Assembly (NCBI GenBank): GCA_964456815.1
Contig: CAYWCO010000007.1
Span: 1-21,839 of the forward strand
Origin: CAVTZP01 sp964456815
Lineage (GTDB): Bacteria; Chloroflexota; Dehalococcoidia; Dehalococcoidales; BS750m-G39
Length of the DNA stretch: 21,839 nt
Reading direction: 5' to 3'
In this document: positions 14,118 to 21,839 of the stretch, piece after piece
How positions within the stretch are numbered: the first letter of the stretch is position 1
Layout of the letters: every line of letters starts with the position of its first letter
Program-made: the position numbers and the translations under genes
The notes under the pieces: model-generated
Told to the model about the DNA's origin: nothing
Databases searched by the model: none
What the model saw: only the letters and a program-made list of their open reading frames with translations

Positions 14118-14804
14118 CTAGTGACTTAATAGTGCCCTCTTACCGATAACCTCGTGCTTCATGTGCCACCTCTGGACAATATCAATCGCCTCATCGGGGT
14201 GGTCACAGACCCTCAGAAGGTTGAAGTCTTCTTCGGAGATACACCCTTTCGCCAGCACGGAGCCCCGCAGCCAGTGGAGAAATCCCTCCCAGTATTCGCT
14301 GTTGAATAATATTACGGGGAAGGGCTTTATCTTACCGGTCTGCATCAACGTCAGCACCTCGGTTAACTCGTCAAGCGTTCCCAGCCCGCCCGGCATTATG
14401 ATAAACGAGGTAGCATACTTCACCAGCATGACCTTGCGAACAAAGAAGTGATTAAATGTTATCGTCTTCGTGGCGTAGGCATTGCACACCTGCTCCTCAG
14501 GCAACTGAATATTAAGTCCAACTGAGGTAACGCCGGCTTCCCGCGCCCCCTTATTTGCCGCCTCCATCACCCCCGGCCCGCCACCGGTTATAATGGAAAA
14601 ACCAAGCTCACCAAGGCGCTGGGCTATCTCCGCAGTCTGGTGGTATAGCTCGTCATCGGGATGGAACCGGGCTGAGCCGTATATGGTTACCGCCGGCTCT
14701 ATCCCGGAAAGGGTATCAAAGCCCTCCACCAGCTCCCCTATTATCCGGAAGAGTCGCCACGATTCTTCCTTGGCTAATTCATTTATCTCATATCCGTTGG
14801 GCAT
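14118..14804 (-). CDS. LOG family protein (nucleotide 5'-monophosphate phosphoribohydrolase-like)
   Basis: Member of the LOG (lysine decarboxylase-like) Rossmann family, whose characterised members release the base from cytokinin or purine nucleoside 5'-monophosphates. The 228-aa protein shows TIYGSARF, GGGPGVMEAANKGA and the signature PGGLGTLDELTEV. I start at the ATG at 14804, just after a GAGGAGG ribosome site; a 22-codon in-frame extension would overlap the upstream gene and lacks support. It is the last gene of the hyp-containing run. The physiological substrate here is unknown. Confidence 0.9.
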   Translation of the reverse strand: MPNGYEINELAKEESWRLFRIIGELVEGFDTLSGIEPAVTIYGSARFHPDDELYHQTAEIAQRLGELGFSIITGGGPGVMEAANKGAREAGVTSVGLNIQLPEEQVCNAYATKTITFNHFFVRKVMLVKYATSFIIMPGGLGTLDELTEVLTLMQTGKIKPFPVILFNSEYWEGFLHWLRGSVLAKGCISEEDFNLLRVCDHPDEAIDIVQRWHMKHEVIGKRALLSH

Positions 14805-14809
14805 ATTCC

Positions 14810-14816
14810 CCTCCTC
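14810..14816 (-). promoter_or_regulatory. Ribosome binding site fixing the LOG gene start
   Basis: GAGGAGG on the minus strand, 5 nt before the ATG at 14804 and 5 nt after the stop of the upstream gene. Confidence 0.75.
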
Positions 14817-14821
14817 TATAG

Positions 14822-16228
14822 CTATTCCAGAAGAGCCTCTGTCCCATACTCTGGTACCGATATCTGCCATCCATTTTTTTCTCTGATGAACTCGCCGAAC
14901 TGTTGGGCTGCCTCAAGCTCCCCATGAACAACAAATACTCGCCTCGGGGCACTCTTTAGTCCAGAAAGCCAGGTGAAAAGCTCATCTCTATCAGCGTGGG
15001 CGGAAAAACCTTGTATCTGGGCTACTTTTGCCCGGACTGGATAGCGCTGACCCAGTATCCTCACCTTTCTGGCACCATCAACAATCTGTCTCCCAAGGGT
15101 GCCGATTGCCTGATACCCAACGAAGATTATGGTGCTCTCCCGCCGTGAAATGTTGGTTACCAGGTGATGTTTTATTCTACCACCAGTACACATCCCCGAG
15201 CCGGCTATTACCATAACCGTTCCCGATATATGATTAATCGCCTTTGATTCATCCACCGTCTGAACCATTCTAAGGCCAGCGAAATCAAAAAGCGACCTTT
15301 TCTCGCGCACCAATTGGGACATCTTCTTATCAAACAACTCCGAGTGACGGCGGTATACCTCGGTAATACTTACTGCCATCGGGCTATCAAGGAAGACCAT
15401 TATGTGCGGTATCCTGTCTTCATTCAGTAATTCATTAAGATAATATAGGACTTCCTGGGTTCGCTGCAAGGCGAAGCTGGGCACAATTATGTTACCCCCG
15501 GCTTTCCAGGTTGAATTTATGATCTGGGCAAGGCTATCACTTATATCCGGCAAGTCTTGGTGCAACCTATCACCATATGTGGATTCAACAACAACATAAT
15601 CTGCCTCAATGAATACACTCGGGTCTCGCAATATTGGCTTTTCCCACCGGCCAACGTCACCGGAGAAGAGTATCGTCCTGTTTCCTCCCTTTTGACTTAC
15701 CTCAACCTTTATCATAGATGAGCCGAGGACGTGACCGGCATCACGAAATGAGGCACTTACCCCCTCGCCCACCTGAACAGTCTCCCCATATCTCACCGGG
15801 GTAAACAGATAAAACGAAGCCTCGGCATCAGCAATGGTATAGAGGGGAACCTCAGGAAAAGGTCCCCTCCTTTTCTCTCTTTCGTGCCTCCTTCTTTTAA
15901 ACTCAGCATCTTCCTCATGAAGGTGTGCCGAGTCCAAGAGTATTATTTGAGCGAGGTCAGAAGTGGCAGCAGTACAGTAAATTTTGCCTCTGAAGCCCTC
16001 ACGAACCAGTTTGGGAATCAGACCACAATGGTCAACATGAGCATGGGTCAGGAGAACGGCGTCTAGGGTATGAGGAGGGAAGGGGAAAGGGGCCCAGTTC
16101 CTGGACTTAAGCTCTCTTTCCTGATAAAGTCCACAATCAACCAGAAGCCTGGTATTATTAGCCTCCAAGAAATACTGGGAACCAGTAACACTACCGGCGG
16201 CTCCTAGAAAACTTAGCTTTATTGGCAG
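14822..16228 (-). CDS. Beta-CASP metallo-beta-lactamase RNase-like protein with likely non-standard start
   Basis: Metallo-beta-lactamase with a beta-CASP domain, similar to archaeal/eukaryal CPSF73 (Ysh1-type) and bacterial RNA-processing nucleases; about 468 aa. Zinc ligands: THAHVDHCGL (motif 2), DAGHVLGSSM (motif 3) and FSGDVGRW (motif 4). Beta-CASP motifs: ESTYGDR, SFALQRTQEVLYYL, GSGMCTGGRIKHHL and GFSAHADRDEL. The first standard start in frame (TTG, 16168) would cut off PIKLSFLGAAGSVTGSQYF, which is family-conserved and part of the fold's first strand. Translation therefore probably starts at CTG (16228) or ATT (16231), behind AGAGGTG. It lies 30 nt after hypB. An RNA substrate is likely but not shown. 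Confidence 0.88.
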   Translation of the reverse strand: MPIKLSFLGAAGSVTGSQYFLEANNTRLLVDCGLYQERELKSRNWAPFPFPPHTLDAVLLTHAHVDHCGLIPKLVREGFRGKIYCTAATSDLAQIILLDSAHLHEEDAEFKRRRHEREKRRGPFPEVPLYTIADAEASFYLFTPVRYGETVQVGEGVSASFRDAGHVLGSSMIKVEVSQKGGNRTILFSGDVGRWEKPILRDPSVFIEADYVVVESTYGDRLHQDLPDISDSLAQIINSTWKAGGNIIVPSFALQRTQEVLYYLNELLNEDRIPHIMVFLDSPMAVSITEVYRRHSELFDKKMSQLVREKRSLFDFAGLRMVQTVDESKAINHISGTVMVIAGSGMCTGGRIKHHLVTNISRRESTIIFVGYQAIGTLGRQIVDGARKVRILGQRYPVRAKVAQIQGFSAHADRDELFTWLSGLKSAPRRVFVVHGELEAAQQFGEFIREKNGWQISVPEYGTEALLE

Positions 16229-16233
16229 AATCG

Positions 16234-16240
16234 CACCTCT
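16234..16240 (-). promoter_or_regulatory. Ribosome binding site supporting a CTG/ATT start
   Basis: AGAGGTG on the minus strand lies 5 nt before CTG and 2 nt before ATT, with no ATG, GTG or TTG in the right frame for the next 60 nt. Confidence 0.6.
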
Positions 16241-16258
16241 AACTTGCTTTTCATATTA

Positions 16259-16903
16259 CTATCCCATCTGGCTCAGAAGCCAGGAGACCCACCGCTCAAT
16301 CCCCTGACCGGTAGTACAGGAGAGGGGGAAGATTTCCACCTTCTGGTTCATCCCCTTGACCGTCCGGGAAAAGGCATCAATATCAAACTTCAGATAGGGC
16401 AGAAGGTCAATCTTATTTATAAGCACCGCATCCACGGTGTTAAACATCAAGGGATACTTAAACGGCTTGTCATCCCCCTCAGGAACGCTTGAAATCAGGA
16501 CCCTTCTATGCTCGCCGAGGGTAAACTCAGCGGGGCAGATTAGATTGCCAACATTTTCAATAAAGAGCAGCTTGAGCTCCCCAAGCGGCACGCTGTCCAG
16601 GGCGGTAGAGAGCATATTGGCATCAAGGTGGCACCCCCCGCCGGTATTTATCTGGACCACGGGCACACCCTCTTTGCTGATTAACTCAGCGTCCAGGCTT
16701 GAGCTAACATCACCCTCAATGACGCCGACTTTTATTTTCCCTTCCAAACTCTTTAGCGTCTGCAAAATAAGGCTGGTCTTGCCTGCGCCCGGTGAGGACA
16801 TCAGGTTCACGGCAAATAAATTGTTGCTGTCAAATAACCCCCGGTTTCTTTGCGCCATCCGCTCGTTAGCGTCAAGGATGTCTTTGACCACCTTTATTTC
16901 CAT
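16259..16903 (-). CDS. hypB: Hydrogenase nickel incorporation GTPase HypB
   Basis: GTPase that delivers nickel to the [NiFe]-hydrogenase large subunit with HypA, 214 aa. P-loop SSPGAGKTSLI, switch IEGDVSSSLDAE, GTPase-domain metal-site Cys-His in TGGGCHLDANM, and NKID base specificity in INKIDLLPY. It has neither the N-terminal CxxCGC motif nor a His-rich stretch seen in some HypB proteins, so it is the minimal form. The ATG directly follows the hypA stop, with GAGGTGG upstream, indicating coupling. Confidence 0.96.
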   Translation of the reverse strand: MEIKVVKDILDANERMAQRNRGLFDSNNLFAVNLMSSPGAGKTSLILQTLKSLEGKIKVGVIEGDVSSSLDAELISKEGVPVVQINTGGGCHLDANMLSTALDSVPLGELKLLFIENVGNLICPAEFTLGEHRRVLISSVPEGDDKPFKYPLMFNTVDAVLINKIDLLPYLKFDIDAFSRTVKGMNQKVEIFPLSCTTGQGIERWVSWLLSQMG

Positions 16904-17245
16904 CTATTCCACCTCAATGCTTTCTACGAAAAGCTCCTTACCGGCGACGATTTCAATATTATTACCATTACAGTGAGGACAAGTCCAGTCAAACTCCCCC
17001 ACCTCAAAGAGTTTACCACAGTCCCGGCACTTAGCTCTTGTCGGCACTGCTTTGAAGGAGAGAATAGCCCCATCAGCCGGGGTGCCCCGGCTCAGAAAAT
17101 CAAAGTAGAACCTCACGCACTCCTCAACAACGCCGGTCATCCCGCCGATGACCAGGTTGATTTTCCCCACCTCTTTAGCTCCAGCCTTCTCCGCCTGTTC
17201 CAGAACCAAGTTGAGCATACTCTGAGTGATACTTAGCTCGTGCAT
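16904..17245 (-). CDS. hypA: Hydrogenase nickel incorporation protein HypA
   Basis: Nickel metallochaperone, 113 aa. I start at the ATG at 17245 so that the protein begins MHELSITQSM; Met1-His2 forms part of the nickel site in characterised HypA. The structural zinc site is visible as CRDC and CPHC. The longer in-frame start would bury this motif. The hypE stop lies 2 nt before the start, and hypB follows directly. Confidence 0.96.
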   Translation of the reverse strand: MHELSITQSMLNLVLEQAEKAGAKEVGKINLVIGGMTGVVEECVRFYFDFLSRGTPADGAILSFKAVPTRAKCRDCGKLFEVGEFDWTCPHCNGNNIEIVAGKELFVESIEVE

Positions 17246-17247
17246 TT

Positions 17248-18270
17248 CTAGCAAATCCTGGGCAGTAAATCCCCGGTCAACATATCAACTATTCGGGAGG
17301 CTCCCAGAGCGGTCTTCATTACCACCCGCCCCGGCTTTTCTGACCCCACCTCACCGATAATAACCGCCTTTTTACCATAGCGGTTCCTTCGCATCGCCTT
17401 TAAAACCCTATCGGCATCATCAGGCGGGACTATAGCCACCAGCTTGCCCTCGTTGGCGACATAAAGGGGGTCAAAGCCGAGCATCTCGCAGGCAGCCAGA
17501 ACCTCCTCCCGCGCCGGAATCTTTTCCTCGTCAATTCTTATACTCACCCCTGATTGCTTTGCCAGCTCATTCAGGCTGGTAGCCAGCCCTCCCCTCGTCG
17601 GGTCTCGCAGGCAATTGATATCGGGGCTGGCTTTTATCATATCCGCCACCAGGCCCCCGAGTGGGGCGCAATCGCTTTTAAGGCTGGTGGAAAAGCTCAA
17701 CTCCTCCCGCTGGCTTATTACGGCGATGCCATGGTCACCGATGGTCCCGCTCAGAATCACCCTGTCCCTGGCTCTGGCGTTGCTGCCGGAGATATTTATC
17801 CCCTCCGCTATTACGCCGACGCCGGCGGTATTGATAAAGAGCTTATCGGCGCTGCCCCGGTACACCACCTTGGTGTCCCCGGTAATAATCTCCACCCCCG
17901 CCTCCTTGGCTGCTCGCCGGACAGAGTCCACCACTTTTTTCAACTCACTCTGTAAAAGCCCTTCCTCAATAATAAAGGAAAGGCTCAGATAAAGGGGTTT
18001 AGCGCCGGACATCGCCAGGTCGTTAACCGTGCCGCAGACGGCGAGCTTGCCGATATCCCCACCGGGGAAGAAGATGGGGCTGACCACATAGCTATCGGTG
18101 GTGAAGGCAAGCCTCCCGCTAAAGTCAATAACCGCCGAGTCGTCAAGCCTGGCTAAAAGGGGATTAGCCAGAGCCTTAATAAAGCTCTTCTCCACTAATT
18201 CGTGGGCGAGCTTGCCGCCGCTGCCGTGAGCTAAGAGAATCCTATCTTTATTGTTCAAGGCCGACTCCAT
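17248..18270 (-). CDS. hypE: Hydrogenase maturation protein HypE
   Basis: Dehydrates the carbamoyl group received from HypF to a thiocyanate on its C-terminal cysteine, the source of the cyanide ligands. The 340-aa PurM-like ATPase shows LAHGSGGKLAHELV, LDDSAVIDFSGRLAFTTDSY, VCGTVNDLAMSGA, DPTRGGLATSLNEL, and the diagnostic C-terminus PRIC with the reactive cysteine last. It overlaps the hypD 3' end by 23 nt. Confidence 0.97.
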   Translation of the reverse strand: MESALNNKDRILLAHGSGGKLAHELVEKSFIKALANPLLARLDDSAVIDFSGRLAFTTDSYVVSPIFFPGGDIGKLAVCGTVNDLAMSGAKPLYLSLSFIIEEGLLQSELKKVVDSVRRAAKEAGVEIITGDTKVVYRGSADKLFINTAGVGVIAEGINISGSNARARDRVILSGTIGDHGIAVISQREELSFSTSLKSDCAPLGGLVADMIKASPDINCLRDPTRGGLATSLNELAKQSGVSIRIDEEKIPAREEVLAACEMLGFDPLYVANEGKLVAIVPPDDADRVLKAMRRNRYGKKAVIIGEVGSEKPGRVVMKTALGASRIVDMLTGDLLPRIC

Positions 18271-19342
18271 AGAGATAAGACGCCGAGCAACTGCCCTCTG
18301 ATGACACCATGCACGGACCTACCGGATTTTCCGGGGTGCAGACCCTGCCGAAGAGCTTACAGTCAGCCGGCGTCTTGACCCCGCGCAGGACATCGCCGCA
18401 GATGCAGCCCGCAGGCTCACGGGTGGGAATAGGTCTAATATCAAAGGTAAGCTCGGCATCAAAGCGCTGGTACTTTTTCTTTAGCTTCAAGCCGCTACCT
18501 GGGACCTCCCCCATCCCCCGCCACTGCGCCGGGCAGGGCTCAAATACCTGCATCATAAGCCTCAGGGCTTGCTTGTTACCCTCGGGGCGCACCGCTCGCC
18601 GGTAGGCAATCTCAACCTTGGACTTGCCGCTTTCAACCTGATTTACCAGCATGTCCACGCTCTGCAGGATGTCCAACAGCTCAAAACCGGAGACGACGCA
18701 GGGGATACCGTAGTCCCGGGCGATAAACTCCCAGGGGCGGGAGCCGATAATAGCGCTCACATGTCCCGGGCAGACAAGCCCGTGAAGCTTGAGCTCGCCT
18801 GAGTCAAGCAGCGCCCTGATTACCGGCGGACAGAGCTTATGTAAAGAAAGGACGTAATAATTCTTTATTCCCCTCTCCTCAGCCTGAAGGACGGAAGCGG
18901 CAATGGTGGGGGCGGTGGTCTCAAAGCCAATGCCGAGGAAGACTATGGATTTATCGGGGTTGTCCCCGCCTATCTTAAGGGCGTCCATCGTGGAATATAC
19001 CGTGCGCACATCGCCGCCGCCAGCCTTAGCCTCTTGTAAGCTGGAATCGCTCCCCGGCACCTTGAGCATATCGCCGAAGGTGGCAACGATTACCCCCGGC
19101 ATCTGAGCCAGGGCAATCGCCTTGTCCAGGTCGGCGTTGGCGGTAACGCAGACAGGGCAGCCCGGCCCCGATACCATCTCAACAGTCTCGGGCAGGAGCT
19201 GGCGGATGCCGTATTTAAAGATGGTTACGGTATGCCCCCCGCAGAACTCCATTAAACGCACCGGAGTCTTAGAGCGGCGATGAATCTGGGAGAGCAGCCC
19301 CTGAGCCAGCTCCGAGCGCCGGAATTCAGAGATATACCTCAA
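18248..19342 (-). CDS. hypD: Hydrogenase maturation protein HypD
   Basis: Iron-sulfur scaffold that, with HypC, assembles the Fe(CN)2CO unit; 364 aa. Conserved blocks: RLMEFCGGHT, VSGPGCPVC, FLGIGFETTAPT, LVCPGHVSAI and a cysteine-rich C-terminus (PAGCICGDVLRG, CKLFGRVC, GPCMVSSEGSC) that binds [4Fe-4S]. The start is TTG, supported by GAGGAGG just upstream and a 4-nt TTGA overlap with the hypC stop. No ATG precedes the conserved N-terminus. Confidence 0.96.
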   Translation of the reverse strand: MRYISEFRRSELAQGLLSQIHRRSKTPVRLMEFCGGHTVTIFKYGIRQLLPETVEMVSGPGCPVCVTANADLDKAIALAQMPGVIVATFGDMLKVPGSDSSLQEAKAGGGDVRTVYSTMDALKIGGDNPDKSIVFLGIGFETTAPTIAASVLQAEERGIKNYYVLSLHKLCPPVIRALLDSGELKLHGLVCPGHVSAIIGSRPWEFIARDYGIPCVVSGFELLDILQSVDMLVNQVESGKSKVEIAYRRAVRPEGNKQALRLMMQVFEPCPAQWRGMGEVPGSGLKLKKKYQRFDAELTFDIRPIPTREPAGCICGDVLRGVKTPADCKLFGRVCTPENPVGPCMVSSEGSCSASYLYGVGLEQ

Positions 19343-19569
19343 CCTTCCTCCTCGGTCAAGCGCGCTATTTGCTCCAGAATAGCCAGGGTTTCTTCAGCCT
19401 CTTTCTGGTCCAAGATATTTATGGCGTAGCCGGTGTGGACAATAACATAGTCCCCCACCTTGGCTTCCGGGGTAAGCCAGAGGCTAATCCTGCGGGTTAT
19501 GCCCCCAATCTCAGCCTCAGCCTCTTTATCCTCTATTGACTTAATCAGCGCCGGTATAGCAAGACACAT
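19339..19569 (-). CDS. hypC: Hydrogenase maturation chaperone HypC
   Basis: Small 76-aa HypC/HupF chaperone that carries the iron ligand complex from HypD to the hydrogenase large subunit. It starts MCLAIPALI, with the essential Cys2, and has VGDYVIVHTGYAINIL, typical of the OB-like fold. AGGAG overlaps the hypF stop codon and lies 7 nt from the ATG. The C-terminus is a charged helix rich in Glu. Confidence 0.96.
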   Translation of the reverse strand: MCLAIPALIKSIEDKEAEAEIGGITRRISLWLTPEAKVGDYVIVHTGYAINILDQKEAEETLAILEQIARLTEEEG

Positions 19570-19571
19570 AG

Positions 19572-21839
19572 CTAACTCCTAGCAAAGTTGGCAATAACCG
19601 CCTGCCCTAAAGAAATGCCACCGTCGTTACAGGGCACCAGGTGGTGGGTAAGCACGCTGAAGCCTGCTTTTTGCAAAGCAGCCCTTGCCAATCTTAACAG
19701 CAGCCGATTCTGAAAAACGCCACCGCTCAACGCCACTTGCTTTATGCCGGTGTCCTTGGCAATCAATCGGCACATCCCGGCGATTATCTCCGCCATGGTA
19801 TGGTGAAACCTGAGCGATATTACCGGCACTGGGGTTTGATTTCTAACATCCTTTACTACCGCCGACAATAGCTCTTTTAGTTTAACCACCCTCACCCCCT
19901 CCTCCTCAACGATGGCGAAGGGGTAAGATTCTGATTTCTGCACTTCATCCGGAGCCAGCATCTCCAGCTCAATGGCGGCTTGAGCCTCGTAGTCTATTTC
20001 CCCCCTCACCCCGCTCAGGGCGGAAACGGCGTCAAAGAGCCTGCCCGTGCTTGAGGTCAGGGGGGAGTTGAGCCCCCGCCTTAGCTGCTGCTTTATTACC
20101 TCAAGCTCGGTGGGGCTGGGCTTGAGGGGCAGACCATCTAAGGAAAAATCCTCCCCGAGCAAGGAGTAGAGATAGCCCAAAGCCATACGGTAGGGTTTTC
20201 TTATTGCCGCCTCCCCCCCGGGGAGGGGCACATACTCAAGGTGCCCCACTCTATCAAAACTGCCAAAGTCGGCGGTTAAAAATTCTCCGCCCCAGATATT
20301 GCCGTCGGTGCCGTAGCCGGTGCCGTCAAAGGCGACCCCGATAACCCGACCTTCAACCTTATTATCTTTATTATCTTTATTATCTTTATTATCTAAGATG
20401 CAGCTTACAATATGGGCATGGTGGTGCTGGACGGGGATAAGTTTTAACCCCGCCTTCGCCCCCGCTTCAAGGGCGTACTTGGTGGCAAGATAATCCGGGT
20501 GCATATCATAGGCTATAATCTCAGGCTCAAGGCGGAACAGCTTTTTATAAAGTTCAACGGTATTTTCAAAGTGCTCCAGCGTCTCCTCGTTCTCCATGTC
20601 GCCGATGTGCTGGCTCAAAAAGGCGTGCTCGTCCTTGGTCAGGCAAAATGTATTCTTAAGCTCAGCCCCGCAGGCAAGGACCTGCTTTGCCTTGAAGGGC
20701 AGAAAAACGGGGTAGGGGGCATAGCCCCGCGCCCGCCTTACCACCTGGGGTGTGCCCTCAACGATATAAACGCTATCGTCGTAGCGGGCATAGATATCCC
20801 GGTTATGAAGCAGGAAATAATCGGCGATTCCCCCCAGCCGCCTCAAAGCCTCGTCGTTATCCCCGGCGATGGGCTCCTCGCTGATGTTGCCGCTGGTCAT
20901 CACCAGGGGCAGTCCGGTTTCACTTAACAAGATATGGTGCAAGGGGGTATAGGGGAGCATGACCCCCAGGTATTTTAGATTGGGGGCTACCGCCGGCGAG
21001 ATACTTGAGCTGCGCTTCCACCTGAGGAGAACTATCGGGCACTGGGGCGACTGGAGCAGTTTCTTCTCCCCGGCGGATATCAGGCAGTGCTTTTTGATTT
21101 CCTCAATCGTGCTTATCATAACCGCCAGGGGTTTACCCTGCCGCCTTTTCCTGGCTCTCAGGGTATTTACTGCCGCCTCGCTGGTGGCATCGCAGGCAAG
21201 GTGAAATCCACCCAGCCCCTTGATTGCCAGAATCTTGCCCGCCTTTAATAGCTGGCTTGCTGACTTAATAGCGTCACCGCCATCAACCGCCTTGCCCCCA
21301 CCATCAACCAGCTCCAGGCTGGGCCCGCACTCGGGGCAGGCGTTGGGCTGGGCATGAAAGCGCCGGTTCAAGGGGTCGGCGTATTCCCGCCGGCACCGGG
21401 GGCACATCTTAAACTTGTGCATCGTGGTCTTGGGGCGGTCGTAGGGGATATCCTCAATGATAGTAAAGCGGGGACCACAGTTGGTGCAGTTAGTAAAGGG
21501 GTAGCCAAAGCGGCGGTCGGTGGGGGAAAAAATCTCATCCTTGCACTCATCACAGGTAGCAATATCAGGCGAAACCAGCTGATACTGCCCCTCGCGACTC
21601 AGGCTTGGCCCAATCTGGAACTCGGTATAACCCCTGGGGGGATGAAGGGTAGCTTTAACCGTCTCAATGTGCGCCATAGGTGGGGCTTTAGCCTTAAGGT
21701 CGCTAAGGAAACGCTCTATGGTCTCCCCCTTCCCCTCCACCTCAATGTCAACACTACCCGAGGTGTTGCGCACCCAGCCCTTCAGCCCATGCTCATGAGC
21801 CAGGCGGTAGACAAAGGGTCTAAACCCCACCCCCTGCAC
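19572..21839 (-). CDS. hypF: Carbamoyltransferase HypF (5' end cut by window edge)
   Basis: Uses carbamoyl phosphate and ATP to make carbamoyl-adenylate and passes the carbamoyl group to HypE. The visible 755 residues lack only a short N-terminal piece beyond the window. Domains in order: acylphosphatase (VQGVGFRPFVYR), zinc-finger region (CDECKDEIF, CTNCGPRFT, CPRCRREYADP, CPECG), YrdC/Sua5-like domain (LAIKGLGGFHLACDA, KRRQGKPLAVM), and Kae1-like domain (QHHHAHIVSCI, VAFDGTGYGTDG, ALSGGVFQN, NDGGISLGQA). A DNK tetrapeptide-repeat run sits just after the HHHAH metal site. It is upstream of hypCDEAB; the promoter must lie outside the window. Confidence 0.96.
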   Translation of the reverse strand: MQGVGFRPFVYRLAHEHGLKGWVRNTSGSVDIEVEGKGETIERFLSDLKAKAPPMAHIETVKATLHPPRGYTEFQIGPSLSREGQYQLVSPDIATCDECKDEIFSPTDRRFGYPFTNCTNCGPRFTIIEDIPYDRPKTTMHKFKMCPRCRREYADPLNRRFHAQPNACPECGPSLELVDGGGKAVDGGDAIKSASQLLKAGKILAIKGLGGFHLACDATSEAAVNTLRARKRRQGKPLAVMISTIEEIKKHCLISAGEKKLLQSPQCPIVLLRWKRSSSISPAVAPNLKYLGVMLPYTPLHHILLSETGLPLVMTSGNISEEPIAGDNDEALRRLGGIADYFLLHNRDIYARYDDSVYIVEGTPQVVRRARGYAPYPVFLPFKAKQVLACGAELKNTFCLTKDEHAFLSQHIGDMENEETLEHFENTVELYKKLFRLEPEIIAYDMHPDYLATKYALEAGAKAGLKLIPVQHHHAHIVSCILDNKDNKDNKDNKVEGRVIGVAFDGTGYGTDGNIWGGEFLTADFGSFDRVGHLEYVPLPGGEAAIRKPYRMALGYLYSLLGEDFSLDGLPLKPSPTELEVIKQQLRRGLNSPLTSSTGRLFDAVSALSGVRGEIDYEAQAAIELEMLAPDEVQKSESYPFAIVEEEGVRVVKLKELLSAVVKDVRNQTPVPVISLRFHHTMAEIIAGMCRLIAKDTGIKQVALSGGVFQNRLLLRLARAALQKAGFSVLTHHLVPCNDGGISLGQAVIANFARS
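20361..20394. repeat. 9-bp tandem repeat inside hypF (about 3.8 copies)
   Basis: Unit ATTATCTTT on the plus strand, perfect across copies. Read in the hypF frame it encodes (Asp-Asn-Lys)4. The unit is a multiple of three, so slippage would change protein length without breaking the frame. Confidence 0.9.

Overview
The window reads as a chromosomal stretch of an anaerobic, hydrogenase-using bacterium. It carries a complete hypFCDEAB maturation set, an ADP-forming acyl-CoA synthetase subunit, a C_GCAxxG_C_C redox protein, an Oxa1-type YidC without a large periplasmic domain, and an archaeal/eukaryal-type IleRS. My best guess is a member of the Chloroflexota, class Dehalococcoidia or a relative. 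This is inferred from protein style and gene mix; no 16S rRNA or other decisive marker is present.

Layout, left to right. (1) 23-3492, minus strand: acdB-like ATP-grasp subunit, then AMP-forming acyl-CoA ligase, then FabF-type ketoacyl synthase, tightly coupled (TGATG overlap, then abutting genes). (2) 3636-4727, plus strand: a lone envelope HtrA-like protease with a 17-bp-spaced promoter and probably a leaderless mRNA. Its stop shares a CTAG palindrome with the ileS stop. (3) 4724-11366, minus strand: rpmH, rnpA, yidD, a BamB-like beta-propeller lipoprotein, yidC, jag and ileS, driven by a fully consensus TTGACA/TATAAT promoter. (4) 11562-12672, minus strand: rpsF, ssb, rpsR with its own promoter and a strong hairpin after it. 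(5) 12782-14063, plus strand: tRNA-Asp(GUC), then a four-cysteine redox protein and a small membrane exporter-like protein. (6) 14118-21839, minus strand: hypF (cut by the window edge), hypC, hypD, hypE, hypA, hypB, then a beta-CASP metallo-beta-lactamase RNase-like protein and a LOG-family nucleotide hydrolase, all tightly packed.

How the genes work together. The rpmH block joins ribosome, RNase P and membrane-insertion functions; the propeller lipoprotein inside it may help YidC on the outer face. The hyp block builds and inserts the NiFe(CN)2CO centre of [NiFe]-hydrogenases, whose structural genes are not here. The left block links acyl-CoA formation with fatty-acid chain extension.

Most notable signals: IleRS has a swapped HIGH motif (GIHH), a signature linked to mupirocin hyper-resistance. 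yidC overlaps jag by 113 nt and gains a basic, possibly ribosome-binding tail from the overlap. The beta-CASP gene seems to start at CTG or ATT. The acyl-CoA ligase has a degenerate P-loop. hypF carries an in-frame 9-bp tandem repeat. I see no CRISPR array, transposase, phage gene or other mobile element, and no gene-free stretch longer than 300 bases.
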